Positions 42,736-51,573 of a DNA stretch of 64,000 nucleotides are shown here, one piece after another. The stretch is from Cupriavidus basilensis (GTDB taxonomy: Bacteria; Pseudomonadota; Gammaproteobacteria; Burkholderiales; Burkholderiaceae): contig NZ_CP010536.1 in NCBI RefSeq assembly GCF_000832305.1, positions 2,046,001 through 2,110,000 on the forward strand, read 5' to 3'. Positions within the stretch are counted from its first letter, which is position 1; every line of letters begins with the position of its first letter. Below the pieces are notes generated by a model. That model was not told the origin of the DNA and ran no database searches. It was given only the letters and a program-made list of their open reading frames with translations. Position numbers and translations under genes: made by a program.

Positions 42736-42970
42736 ACGCCGCGGAGCAAAATCGGACACAGATTGGTACACCGCAGTGGCTGGAGGCCGAGATACGGCGG
42801 TACCTTTGCTGCGGCAGCTACGACAGTAGCAGCGCGCCGCAGGTAGCCGAATCCGTTCGGTGCACCTAAGCATGGTCCTCCGTGTGCCAGCTTTTCATGG
42901 GCGGAAACGCTGGGCAAGCGTACCAATCCGCAAGGAAAGGTCGGCGCAGCGCGAAACAGAGGATCACTAA

Positions 42971-43243
<273 letters not shown>

Positions 43244-43263
43244 GGGCCTCCCGGCTATTTCCC

Positions 43264-43566
43264 GATGCTCGGCTGTTCCGCAAAGGCAATACAGCCAGTG
43301 CACTGCGCTACATGGGACACGCCCTGAGCGATAACCGTCATGGCCTGGTGGCCAGCGCCATGGTGACAGTCGCGGACGGTTGCGCAGAACGCGAGGCCGC
43401 CAAGGTCATGATCAACGAGGCTCGGCAGGCCGTTGAGGATCCAGGCACGGTGCTCACGCTCGGTGCAGACAAGGGCTATGACGCAGCGGAGTTCGTCGAA
43501 GCGTGCCTGAGGATGAGGGTCATGCCGCACGTGGCGCAAAACACCAATGGGCGACGCTCTGCAGTG
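43264..43566 (+). mobile_element. IS5-family transposase fragment
   Basis: The frame reads LFRKGNTASALRYMGHALSD, NRHGLVASAMVTVADGCAER and TLGADKGYDAAEFV, then MPHVAQNTNGRRSAV. This is the middle of an IS5-like (IS1182-type) DDE transposase: the LGADKGYD motif carries the second Asp. Both ends are missing, and the following sequence to 43728 is not recognised. Confidence 0.75.
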
Positions 43567-43728
43567 CCCGATCCGATTGATAAAGGGACAAAAGCGCGCG
43601 GGAAACAGGCGTCAGGCAGTCGAAAAGCCGACGAAGCTACGCCTACGTTTCAGGATGTGGAAAAAACAGAGTCGTCGCCGCGCGAGCGGGAAAAGCCGCA
43701 GTTGCGCGGGACGAATTTCAGCAGCCTG

Positions 43729-46371
43729 TTAAGTCAAGGCGCTCACGAAGGCCTCGAACGCGCTGGCTTCCACCGGCGGACAGAAGAAGTGGCCTTGCCC
43801 GTAGTCGCAGCCGGCAGCCAGCAGGATGTCGCGCTGCGACTCGGTCTCGATGCCCTCGGCAATCACGCGGATGCGCAGAGCATGCGCCATGCTGATGATG
43901 GCGCGGCACAAGGCCACGTCGTCCGGGCCCCGCGTCAGCGAGCGGATGAAGGACTGGTCGATCTTGATGTAGTCAATGTCCAGGCGCCGCAGGTACGACA
44001 AGGACGAGTAGCCGGTGCCGAAGTCGTCGAGCGCGATCTCGATGCCCGCCGCCTGGAAGCGGGAGAGTTGATCCATGACGTCGGCGTTCTGCTCCATCAG
44101 CGAGCCTTCCGTGATCTCGATGACGAGGCTGCCCACCGGCACGTTCCTGCGCTCGATCATGCTGGACCAGGACTCGGGCCCGCTCGCAGGCGCGCAAAAC
44201 TCCATGGGTGATTTGTTGACCGAGATCTGGAGGCCCTTGCCCAGCAGCACCTGCCAGCGCACAAGCTGGTCCAGGGCTTCCGTCAGCACCCAGCGGCCGA
44301 TGTCGATGATGAGGCCGGATTCCTCTGCAACGGCAATGAAATCGGCCGGGTGGATCGGCCCGCGTACCGGATGGTTCCAGCGAATCAGGGCTTCGGCCTT
44401 GCAGACCTTGCCCGTGCGCAGATTGACAATGGGCTGGTAGTGCAGCGCGAACTGCCCGGACGCCAGCGCCGTGCGCAGATCCTGCGTGATGCGCAGGCGC
44501 TCCTTTTCCGCCTGCAGCAGCGCCTGGGTGAAGACCTTCCAGCGATTGCGGCCCTCCTGCTTGGCGGCAAACATCGCCTGGTCGGCGCACACCAGCAGGG
44601 CCTCGGCGTTGTTGGCGTCCTTGGGGTAGGTGGCCACGCCGATGCTGGCCGATACCACCACCAGCTCGCCGGCCAGGCGGTAAGGCGCGGAAATCCGCTG
44701 CAGGATCGCCTGGGCAATGCCCTCGGCAACGCCGGCATCGCCCACCGCGGGCAGGATCACGGTGAACTCGTCGCCCGCCAGCCGCGACACGGTATCCGAC
44801 GCGCGCACCGATGCCGCAATGCGCCGCGCCGCCTCCAGCAGCAACAGGTCGCCCTGGTCGTGGCCGAGGGTATCGTTCACCTCCTTGAAGCGATCCAGGT
44901 CGATGAACAGCAGCGCCAGCACATCCTGTGTGCCGCGCGAACGCTCGATCTCCCGCTCCAGCCGGTCGAAAAACAGGCGGCGGTTGGGCAGATCCGTGAG
45001 CGCGTCGAAATTCGCCTGGTGCCGGATGACTTCCTCCGCCTGGCGCTTCTCGGTCATGTCATGGATCAGCGCGACGCGGCGGCGCTCGCCATACGCGTGG
45101 GCCAGGTAGGTATCCACCGTCAGGTAGGCGGGAAACTCGCTGCCGTCCTTGCGGCGGATCGAGAATTCGCCGCTCCATCTGCCCTTGGCTCCCACGGTAG
45201 CCCGCAGGCGTTCGACCAGCCCTGCCGCATTGCCTGCCCCGCTGATGCTATAGCCCGAGCGGCCCTTGATCTCCTCAGCTGTATAGCCGGTGGCGGCGGC
45301 AAAGGCCGGATTCACGTCGATGATGGTGCCATCGAGCGACGTCACCACCATGGCCTCGCTGCTGGACGAATAGACCAGCGAAGCCAGCCGCATCTCCTCC
45401 ATATGGCGCCGTCGCTCCGCCATGGTGCGGCGCAAGCTGTAGTACAACAGGCCAAGCAGCAGCGTGGAAGCCATGGCACCGGCCAAGGCAACGCGGCGAT
45501 AGACCTCGTAGGGCGCCAGCACCAGCCCGACCGACTCGCCCACCACGAAATTGAGCCCGAACTCCGGCATACGGTGATAGCCGAAGACCCGCTCCACGCC
45601 TTCGGAGCCCGACACCGCCCGATAACTACCAGACTGGGGCGACTCGCTGGCGAGGTACGGCCTGTTGCTGACCGCCCTTGCCAGCGTGCCCTCCAGGGCC
45701 GGCACGCGCGCAATGACCTGGCCTGAAGTCTTGATGACCGACGCCACTTCGCCATCACGGTTAGTGAACGTCTGCGCAAAGCTGGCGAACTGCTCCGGAC
45801 TGACCGAGACCACGATGACCCCGTCGAAGCTGCCCGCGCGCAGGATGGGGCGCGTGAACTGGATCGACCATTTGTGCGAGACCTTGCCCTTCACCGGGTC
45901 GCTGATGAACAGCATGTCGCGCCCGCCCGCGTTCCGATGGATCCGGAAATGCTCGCGCCCGCTCAGGTCGACCTTCTCGCCGGGCGCGGGCGGGGCGATG
46001 GACGAGTAGACGAGCAGGCCATGCTTGTCGATCACTGCCACCTGGAACGACAGGTCTACCACCAGGTTCTCCCGCTCACGCACCATGTCGATGAACCCCG
46101 TCTGGCCAACCAGCCAACTGGCCCGCAGGTCGAGGAGGAACTCGGACAGCCGCAGGATGCTGGATTGCGAGTACGCGCCGAACGCCTGAGCTTCCGCCTG
46201 GGTACGCTCCGCGGCGTCGTGCAGCAAGCGGTCCCGTTCGCTCACGAGCTGAAACACCGCGAACACCCATGTTGCAATCAGCCACGCTGCCGCCCCCAGG
46301 TTCAACGGGGAAAAGACTTGGCGCAGGCGCTGCAGCGCCTTGCCATATTGGGTGGTCGAACGTTTTGGCAT
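43729..46371 (-). CDS. Membrane GGDEF-EAL protein with periplasmic sensor and PAS domain
   Basis: 880 residues: TM1 (about 27-45), a periplasmic Cache-type sensor (about 46-300), TM2 (about 303-323), PAS (about 345-455, VTSLDGTIIDVNPAFAAATG), GGDEF (about 465-625) and EAL (about 635-880). The cyclase signature is AGDEF in place of GGDEF (SRLAGDEFTVIL), a variant that can be active. The EAL domain has EALIRWNHP, SVNKSP, IEITEGSLM, ALDDFGTGYSS, KIDQSF and AEGIETESQ and looks active. It makes or breaks c-di-GMP in response to a small ligand. It is flanked by IS and gene debris on both sides. Confidence 0.95.
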   Translation of the reverse strand: MPKRSTTQYGKALQRLRQVFSPLNLGAAAWLIATWVFAVFQLVSERDRLLHDAAERTQAEAQAFGAYSQSSILRLSEFLLDLRASWLVGQTGFIDMVRERENLVVDLSFQVAVIDKHGLLVYSSIAPPAPGEKVDLSGREHFRIHRNAGGRDMLFISDPVKGKVSHKWSIQFTRPILRAGSFDGVIVVSVSPEQFASFAQTFTNRDGEVASVIKTSGQVIARVPALEGTLARAVSNRPYLASESPQSGSYRAVSGSEGVERVFGYHRMPEFGLNFVVGESVGLVLAPYEVYRRVALAGAMASTLLLGLLYYSLRRTMAERRRHMEEMRLASLVYSSSSEAMVVTSLDGTIIDVNPAFAAATGYTAEEIKGRSGYSISGAGNAAGLVERLRATVGAKGRWSGEFSIRRKDGSEFPAYLTVDTYLAHAYGERRRVALIHDMTEKRQAEEVIRHQANFDALTDLPNRRLFFDRLEREIERSRGTQDVLALLFIDLDRFKEVNDTLGHDQGDLLLLEAARRIAASVRASDTVSRLAGDEFTVILPAVGDAGVAEGIAQAILQRISAPYRLAGELVVVSASIGVATYPKDANNAEALLVCADQAMFAAKQEGRNRWKVFTQALLQAEKERLRITQDLRTALASGQFALHYQPIVNLRTGKVCKAEALIRWNHPVRGPIHPADFIAVAEESGLIIDIGRWVLTEALDQLVRWQVLLGKGLQISVNKSPMEFCAPASGPESWSSMIERRNVPVGSLVIEITEGSLMEQNADVMDQLSRFQAAGIEIALDDFGTGYSSLSYLRRLDIDYIKIDQSFIRSLTRGPDDVALCRAIISMAHALRIRVIAEGIETESQRDILLAAGCDYGQGHFFCPPVEASAFEAFVSALT

Positions 46372-46720
46372 GAAACTGGTATCGCGGCGCAGCGAAGAAT
46401 GGACATCGATAGCAGGCTAATCGAGGTCAGCGAACCCGACAAGCAGCATGTACGCTAGTCCCGTGCTCACGGCGTGGAGCCGGGCTGGCATGCGCCGAAA
46501 ACGTCACGTTACGCTCGCGCTCTGCTCGACTCGTGGGCAGGGCCTCGATACCGGACATGGCCCGCCTGATGCGAAGTACGCCTTCGTATAGGCGTGCACG
46601 CCCGCATCCGCCAGCACCGCCTCCGACGCCAACCATCGATAAGCCCCATGCTGGGGCAAGGGCAACTGCGCCCCGTCCACCGGCCCAGATAGACAGCGGG
46701 GCAGCGCGGCGCTACAGGGG

Positions 46721-46939
46721 GAGCTGGACGCAGAGCGCCAGGCGCACGCGGCCGCGCAGGCCTCCGACCTCGCTGCACGCGGCGGGCAGGCTGTGCGGCG
46801 CGTGGTAGATACGATGGGTGACATCCGGCTCGCCTCCAGCCAGATTGGCGAGATCACCGGCGTGATCGAAGGCATTGCCTTCCAGACCAACATCCTTGCG
46901 CTAAATGCCGCCGTGGAAGCAGCGCGCGCGGGCGAGCAG
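46721..46939 (+). pseudogene. Fragment of a methyl-accepting chemotaxis protein
   Basis: The plus strand reads [20 protein letters not shown], then [20 protein letters not shown] and AARAGEQ, the conserved signalling hairpin of chemoreceptors. It breaks off exactly after AARAGEQ. The sensor part is missing. The frame continues without a stop into the unrelated gene at 47096. Confidence 0.8.
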
Positions 46940-47095
46940 CCCTGCGGTGGGCCGAGGTTGCTCTTGTCGGATTCTCATACATATTGGTTCGCCACGCCGC
47001 CTCGATCCGCGGATCTACATTCCCCCATGAAGGGCTATTGCAGACACTGCCAGCACATCGGAGACTGGGCGTCACTTCACCATCATGCAGCTGAC

Positions 47096-47575
47096 ATGGA
47101 CGCCACAAAAGAGCAGGGCGACGCCGCCAGGAAAAATGCCATGCGCGCCGAGATGCTTCGCGCGCAGGCGAGGCGGTTCATGAGGTTCGTGGGCGAATGT
47201 CTCGCCCAAGAGGGATTCTTGGCCCGCTCCGCGGTGGAAGGCCCAGCGTTACCGGGAGATGAGAGAGAGAGTTTCGAACTCAATACTAGCTTCGGTCGCG
47301 TTTATGCTCAGTTCGGCTTTGCGAAGTGGGATGGACACCTCGTGGGGCGGTACCAATTCTCGCGCTTCGTTCTAGGCACAGATGAGATGATGCGGCTGAT
47401 TCCGTTCCATGTGATCCTGATCGAGGATCAGGGGAACGCAACCTTTTCCGAGGATGGTTTCTTCGAATGGAAGATCCCAGATAGTCCGGATAGCAATTAC
47501 GGTCCGGCGCTCGTTGGCTGTTTGCTCCACGGATTCCAAGAGTCGCTTCCACAGATAAAGCGACCGCAGTAGAAC
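47096..47575 (+). CDS. Hypothetical protein after the chemoreceptor fragment
   Basis: About 159 residues from the ATG at 47096; the frame is fused in phase to the chemoreceptor remnant upstream, so a longer hybrid protein is possible. I do not recognise it. The N-terminus is helical and charged; the middle has [20 protein letters not shown] and [20 protein letters not shown], and the end is [20 protein letters not shown]. No signal peptide or membrane segment. Composition is less GC-rich than its surroundings, which suggests transfer. A UUCG hairpin lies just after it. Confidence 0.6.
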
Positions 47576-47592
47576 CGATTCGCCAGAAAACG

Positions 47593-47614
47593 GCCACCTT
47601 CGGGTGGCTCTATT
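47593..47614 (+). terminator. UUCG-loop terminator
   Basis: GCCACC-TTCG-GGTGGC at 47593-47608 followed by TCTATT. Short stem, stable tetraloop, weak T run; placed just after the stop of the preceding gene. Confidence 0.65.
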
Positions 47615-47617
47615 GAT

Positions 47618-47821
47618 CTAGGGTGCCAGCGTGCGCACCAGTCTCGATTTTAGTGGCCAAGGCCTGAATGCGAGAATCCAGACGCAGGCCAGCGGCCCAA
47701 AAATAGGTATCAGGGCTAGATACTCGAAGCCCGACTCGAAGCGAGCCGTGCGGAAAACCTTCCGGAACGGGAAGAACCAGAGCGCCTCGAAGACGAGGAA
47801 GCCCAGCAGGGAGATGCTCAT
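47618..47821 (-). CDS. Small two-helix membrane protein, unknown function
   Basis: 67 residues from the ATG at 47821, with GAGG eight bases upstream. Two hydrophobic segments: SISLLGFLVFEALWFFPFRK and FEYLALIPIFGPLACVWILA, separated by a short basic loop. It ends AFRPWPLKSRLVRTLAP. No family recognised. The proline in the second helix and the basic tail are typical of small inner-membrane proteins. Confidence 0.65.
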   Translation of the reverse strand: MSISLLGFLVFEALWFFPFRKVFRTARFESGFEYLALIPIFGPLACVWILAFRPWPLKSRLVRTLAP

Positions 47822-47882
47822 AGCGGCCTCATGGTGCAGTGCACACGTTAGAAGCAGTGTACGGCCGGTCTGCGTTCTTTGA

Positions 47883-47900
47883 TCCCCCAATAATGGGGGA
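47883..47900. promoter_or_regulatory. Perfect inverted repeat upstream of the small membrane protein
   Basis: TCCCCCA-ATAA-TGGGGGA, an 18-bp perfect palindromic hairpin 62 bp upstream of the ATG at 47821. Could be an operator or a leader hairpin. The rest of 47822-48232 has no gene. Confidence 0.4.
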
Positions 47901-48232
47901 GCGTTTGAATCCCTCGAATTGCTCCCTGCCACTTGGCATTTCCTTGACCCAACGCCAGTTTCCGCGCTGCCCGGATAGAGAGATGGTCGGCATTCTCGAA
48001 TATGTAAAGCTACTTATATATGACTAATCCCGGCCATCCCTCGACTTGGCGCGCGCCGCAGTAGCCGAGGCCGATCCACCGCACGCAGGGACACGCCGGT
48101 GGACAAGCCGCGCAGGGGCAGGTGGCCGGCAGCCTCTGCGGATTTGATTAAAATTCAAGCGAAAGGGCGGGCCGCGAGTTCCCGCCGGCGCGAATTCCCA
48201 CAACGGCCACCTCCAGACAACCTTGAAGTCCC

Positions 48233-48514
48233 ATGCTCCCAGACGACGGCACAACGCCGGATCCGGCGCGGCCCCCAAATCTGTTCACCTACACCACGTC
48301 GATCGAAATCGAGCGCGCACAAGCGATTACCTGGATCCGCATCCAGATGGCCCAGTACGGCCTGACCCTGGTCGACCTGCAGGCCACCGGCTGCTTTACT
48401 GAGACCCCGCCGACCCGGTCGCCTGGGGCGGTGCGCTACTGCAACGCGCACGGGCAGGTCTGGGACGGGCGTGGTGCCATGCCGGCCCTGGCCGCGGCGA
48501 CTTCCTGCGTTTGA
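48233..48514 (+). pseudogene. H-NS family protein with broken C-terminal end
   Basis: A 93-residue frame. LTLVDLQATGCFTE followed by RYCNAHGQVWDGRGAMP is the DNA-binding half of H-NS-like proteins (x-Y-R-N-x-x-G-x-x-W-D-G-x-G-x-x-P). After GAMP the usual (D/E)WL...NAG end is replaced by ALAAATSCV, which looks like a frameshift. The YRN Arg is Cys. The N-terminal part (SIEIERAQAITWIRIQMAQY) is kept. It may still be expressed but probably binds DNA poorly. Confidence 0.6.
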
Positions 48515-48717
48515 TGTTTGCGCTTGCTCATATACAGCCGGACCTGCTGGTCCGTAATTGGCGATTGACTGTGGTATGCCGCCCCCTCGCTGACGGCAGG
48601 GGTAATCGAATGGAAGGGACGTCCCCGTCCCGAGGCTGTGGCGGAAGCCGCGAGTCGGCATCGAGGTGCCATGATGGCATGTCGAAATGCCATCACGACC
48701 ACAGGAGGGGAAGCCCC

Positions 48718-48930
48718 ATGTCCATTGTTATCGTGGGTATCGGGCTGACCAAAGACGTGCTTGCCGTCCATGGGGGCGATGCGGCAGGCAAAGTACTTCC
48801 AGTCAAGCCGAGAGTTACCCGTGATCAGCTGGCCATGCCCCAACGCACGCGTCGTGATGAGGCATCTGGCACGGGATCGGTGCGTGGGTCGGCCCCGCCG
48901 TGCCACTTTCCTGCGCCCGCAGCCTGATGC
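48718..48930 (+). mobile_element. IS110-family transposase, N-terminal fragment
   Basis: MSIVIVGIGLTKDVLAVHGG, then DAAGKVLPVKP, corresponds to the start of IS110 transposases (VGIDLAKxxFxVHGxD). The first catalytic Asp of the usual GIDLAK is Gly here. A frameshift near 48840 follows and the rest is lost. Confidence 0.65.
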
Positions 48931-49018
48931 AACCCCCGTAGGCTATGGCATAGATATTGCGTAGGCGACACACAGGCCAACGGCGGCCTTGAAACAATCT
49001 GGCAAGTCGCGATGACAC

Positions 49019-49119
49019 GCTCCGAAAAGGAGCATCCCGGGCAACGGCGCCCCGGAGCGAAATGATCACGAACCGGACAACCGGTTTGCAGGCATCTCGC
49101 TTCGGGGCGCTTTTTCTTT
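49019..49119 (+). ncRNA. Structured leader with terminator upstream of the PilJ-domain genes
   Basis: A compact RNA fold: hairpin GCTCC-GAAAA-GGAGC (49019-49033); long stem GCGCCCCGGAGCGA (49047-49060) with TCGCTTCGGGGCGC (49097-49110), one mismatch, followed by TTTTTCTTT; inside its loop AACCGG-ACAA-CCGGTT (49071-49086). It ends about 50 bp before the ATG at 49170. It is either the terminator of an upstream transcript or an attenuator/riboswitch-like leader. No known riboswitch class matched what I remember. Confidence 0.5.
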
Positions 49120-49169
49120 GCCGGTCAGCGCGGTGCGCGTCTGCGTCGACACTACCTGCAAGGCATGGC

Positions 49170-49850
49170 ATGAACGCTTTCTCTACTCAGTCACCCGAGG
49201 CCGAAGTGTCCGCCGAAACCATCGGCGGATTGATCAACCTTTCCGGAAGGCAGCGCATGCTGTCGCAACGGATCGTCCTCCAGATATTGCTCGCTTCGCG
49301 GGGGGACACTGCCGCGCTCGATATCGCGCGCAAGTGCCTGTCAATGTTCGAGTCGGCGCATTCGGATCTCGTAACGGGCAATGCGCGTTTGCCCGGCGCA
49401 TTCTCCGGCGCTTTGCAGCAGTTGTATTTTGGCAGTCCGCGCGCTGACGCGCGTATCCGTGAATTTATCGGCCAGGTCAGAACAGCGATAGACGCACCAC
49501 TGGCCGACACCGGCCGGCGAGCGCCATCCCTCGACGTACTGGTGGCGCAGGCCACGCCGGTGCTTGAACTGCTGCAGACCGTCACGCAGGCCTACCAGGA
49601 GGAGATGCACCGTTGCGAGGCCGCAGTGCGCAAACGCCACACCGACCTCGTCGAGCGCCTCAGCGGCATTTCAATGCAGGCGAACATCGTCGCAATGAAT
49701 GCGCGCATCTCGGCGGCACGGGCGGGAGAGTATGGCAGGGAGTTCGCGGTGATCACGCTGGTGCTTGCGGACATCATCAAGGAGATGGATCAGTTGATCC
49801 GACACGTCGTCGGCTCGATCGATGCGTCCAAAGATCCAATCAAAGTTTAA
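49170..49850 (+). CDS. Soluble PilJ-domain protein with chemoreceptor-like tip
   Basis: 226 residues from the ATG at 49170. No signal peptide or membrane helix, so it is probably cytoplasmic. The PilJ/NIT-like N-terminal domain is recognised by INLSGRQRMLSQRIVLQILL. The C-terminus carries a short version of the chemoreceptor hairpin (ISMQANIVAMNARISAARAG then EYGREFAVI, compare [29 protein letters not shown]). It lacks methylation helices. The next gene is a periplasmic PilJ-domain protein 13 bp downstream. Possibly an adaptor for a chemotaxis or type IV pilus signalling system; the target is unknown. Confidence 0.75.
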   Translation: MNAFSTQSPEAEVSAETIGGLINLSGRQRMLSQRIVLQILLASRGDTAALDIARKCLSMFESAHSDLVTGNARLPGAFSGALQQLYFGSPRADARIREFIGQVRTAIDAPLADTGRRAPSLDVLVAQATPVLELLQTVTQAYQEEMHRCEAAVRKRHTDLVERLSGISMQANIVAMNARISAARAGEYGREFAVITLVLADIIKEMDQLIRHVVGSIDASKDPIKV

Positions 49851-49863
49851 TGCGGAGACACCC

Positions 49864-50658
49864 TTGAAACGTTACGTCTGTTCCTTCTGCTTGATTGCCT
49901 GCGGCGTCATGGCGCTGGCCTTGGCCGGGATTGCTTCGGCCGAAACGCTAACAATCAACGCGGCGATCAACAAGGCGGGCCGCCAGCGCATGCTGTCTCA
50001 GCGCATGGCCAAGGCATACTGCCAGGCTGGCCTTGGTGTTGAAGTCGAACGTTCGAAGAAGATCCTCGAACAATCCGTGGCGCTCTTTGACAAGCAGCTC
50101 ATGGAGCTGAAGGCGTCAGCGCCCACGCCGGAGATCAAGGACACCTACGCCAGGCTCGAGCAGTCATGGATTCCCTACAAGCAGTTGCTGTCCGCTGGCG
50201 ATCCGAATCTCGATAGCGCGAAAGCAATCGCAAGAATGAGCGAGGACGTGCTGAAGCTTGCGCAACAGGGAACCCTCCTGCTCGAGAAACATTCCGGCAC
50301 CATGACGGGTAAGCTGATCAACGTTGCCGGTCGCCAGCGGATGCTCTCGCAGAGAATCGCCAAGATCAGCATGTTCCGCGCCTGGGGCATTACTTCCCCC
50401 CAGATGGCACAGGATCTGGACACGGCCACCAGGGAATTCGCAGCCGCGCAGGAACTCCTCACCGCAGCACCGCAAAACACAGAGGCCATCCGTCGCGAAC
50501 TGCAGCTTGCCGGCTCTCAGTGGCTGTTCTTTGAAGAGGCGCTCAATCAGACCGGGGTCAGTCGTGCGGAACAGTTGAGAAACATCGCCACGACCAGCGA
50601 GCGTATTCTTCAGCTGATGGATGACGTCACCAGCATGTATGAAGGGATACCCAAGTAA
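49864..50658 (+). CDS. Periplasmic protein with two PilJ-type domains
   Basis: 264 residues from a TTG at 49864, with GGAG seven bases upstream. A signal peptide (LKRYVCSFCLIACGVMALAL, cleavage after GIASA) exports it. Two repeats begin INKAGRQRMLSQRMAKAYCQ (about residue 37) and INVAGRQRMLSQRIAKISMF (about 155); the second precedes a helical end. This is the ligand-binding domain type of PilJ and of nitrate-sensing receptors, here without any membrane anchor or output domain. It may be a soluble binding partner for a receptor, or a partner of the neighbouring cytoplasmic protein. Confidence 0.8.
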   Translation: MKRYVCSFCLIACGVMALALAGIASAETLTINAAINKAGRQRMLSQRMAKAYCQAGLGVEVERSKKILEQSVALFDKQLMELKASAPTPEIKDTYARLEQSWIPYKQLLSAGDPNLDSAKAIARMSEDVLKLAQQGTLLLEKHSGTMTGKLINVAGRQRMLSQRIAKISMFRAWGITSPQMAQDLDTATREFAAAQELLTAAPQNTEAIRRELQLAGSQWLFFEEALNQTGVSRAEQLRNIATTSERILQLMDDVTSMYEGIPK

Positions 50659-50819
50659 CGTGGGAGCGTGAACGAGCTATGCCAGACGCGGCTTTACAGG
50701 CAGCCACGCTTGCAATGCCTGCCAGGCGCACAGCTTTTTCCGCAGCGACGGCAGGTCCACGCGGATCATATTGCCCACCAGGTGCCAGAACTGAAAGAAC
50801 GACGCGCACTTCGGGAGAT

Positions 50820-51110
50820 CTACGGGCGCTGTCGTTCCCGCGCCCTTCGCGGAGCGTTATTGGTTTCCCGCAGCGAATTGAGAAAATCCCGCGCCAGCGC
50901 AACGCACTCATCAAAGCTTCGGTCAAAGCCGATCCGCTGGATTCTGGCGAACTGCTCGCGCATGATCGGCGGGCCCGCCTCGATCAGGACCGTCCTGCCC
51001 CCGAAGGTCCAGAACGGCTCGATACCCCCGTGCGTCCTGACCTCGTCCATCAGCGTGAAGGCGTGAGGGAACAGGCGTTCCCAGATGTCACCCCGGAGTT
51101 CAATCTTCAT
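50820..51110 (-). pseudogene. Internally deleted AbiEii-like nucleotidyltransferase toxin
   Basis: The start MKIELRGDIWERLFPHAFTL then MDEVRTHGGIEPFWTFGG is typical of AbiEii/AbiGii-family toxin relatives, ending just where the nucleotidyltransferase GGG(T/S) motif should be (here FGGRTVL, the third Gly lost). The frame then jumps to FARIQRIGFDRSFDECVALA, which looks like the far C-terminus. At least 100 residues with the catalytic Asp pair are missing, so it should be inactive. It overlaps the stop of the antitoxin-like gene. Confidence 0.6.
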
Positions 51111-51571
51111 GCCCACAGCCCTCCGCGTGTCGCAGTCAATGACTGCGCGAGCCGTCTGAGGTTCTTCCAGATGTCGGCCGGTTTCCGGTGCTGCTTCGCC
51201 GCCACGTCGGCCACTACCTTGGTGACGAGCTGCAGTGGCGCCTCATCCAAGACCTGGGCTAGCTGCGGCCGAAACTCCGCCGGCACCTCGCCAGTGGCCA
51301 GCGCCCATTCAAGCTGATCAGGCGTGAGCTCGCCGGTGTAACTGACGTTCGCGCCCTTCACGGCCATCCATAGCGCGCGGGTCGGCGTGCCCCCGGCTCG
51401 GCGGTCGGCTTCGGGATCGTACACATCAAGCGCCAGGCCGAGGACGTCCATCAGCCGGCCCAGCGTTTCGAGCGTGGCGTTCACGGTTCCATGCTCGATG
51501 CCGTTTAGGGACTGGCGCGACAGTTTGGCCATATCCGCCAGTTGCTGCTGGGTCAGCCAGCCGCAGGTCAT
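51107..51571 (-). pseudogene. N-terminally truncated XRE-family antitoxin-like protein
   Basis: Helix-turn-helix LTQQQLADMAKLSRQSLNGI, then EHGTVNATLETLGRLMDVLG, is clear. The first helix of the XRE domain is missing: the frame enters at an ATG at 51571 just before the recognition region and merges upstream with the neighbouring gene in another frame. The C-terminal part (LTPDQLEWALATGEVPAEFR) matches the antitoxins that partner AbiEii-like toxins. The stop overlaps the toxin start, as in an operon. Confidence 0.6.
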
Positions 51572-51573
51572 TG

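Noticed and set aside
42750..42775. TCGGACACAGATTGG as another RcsB-like box
   Set aside because: Only the first half fits; the second half and the -10 spacing are missing.
48960..49120. Known riboswitch (c-di-GMP type I, fluoride, SAH) in front of the PilJ-domain gene
   Set aside because: The conserved core sequences I remember for these classes are not present; kept only as an unclassified structured leader.
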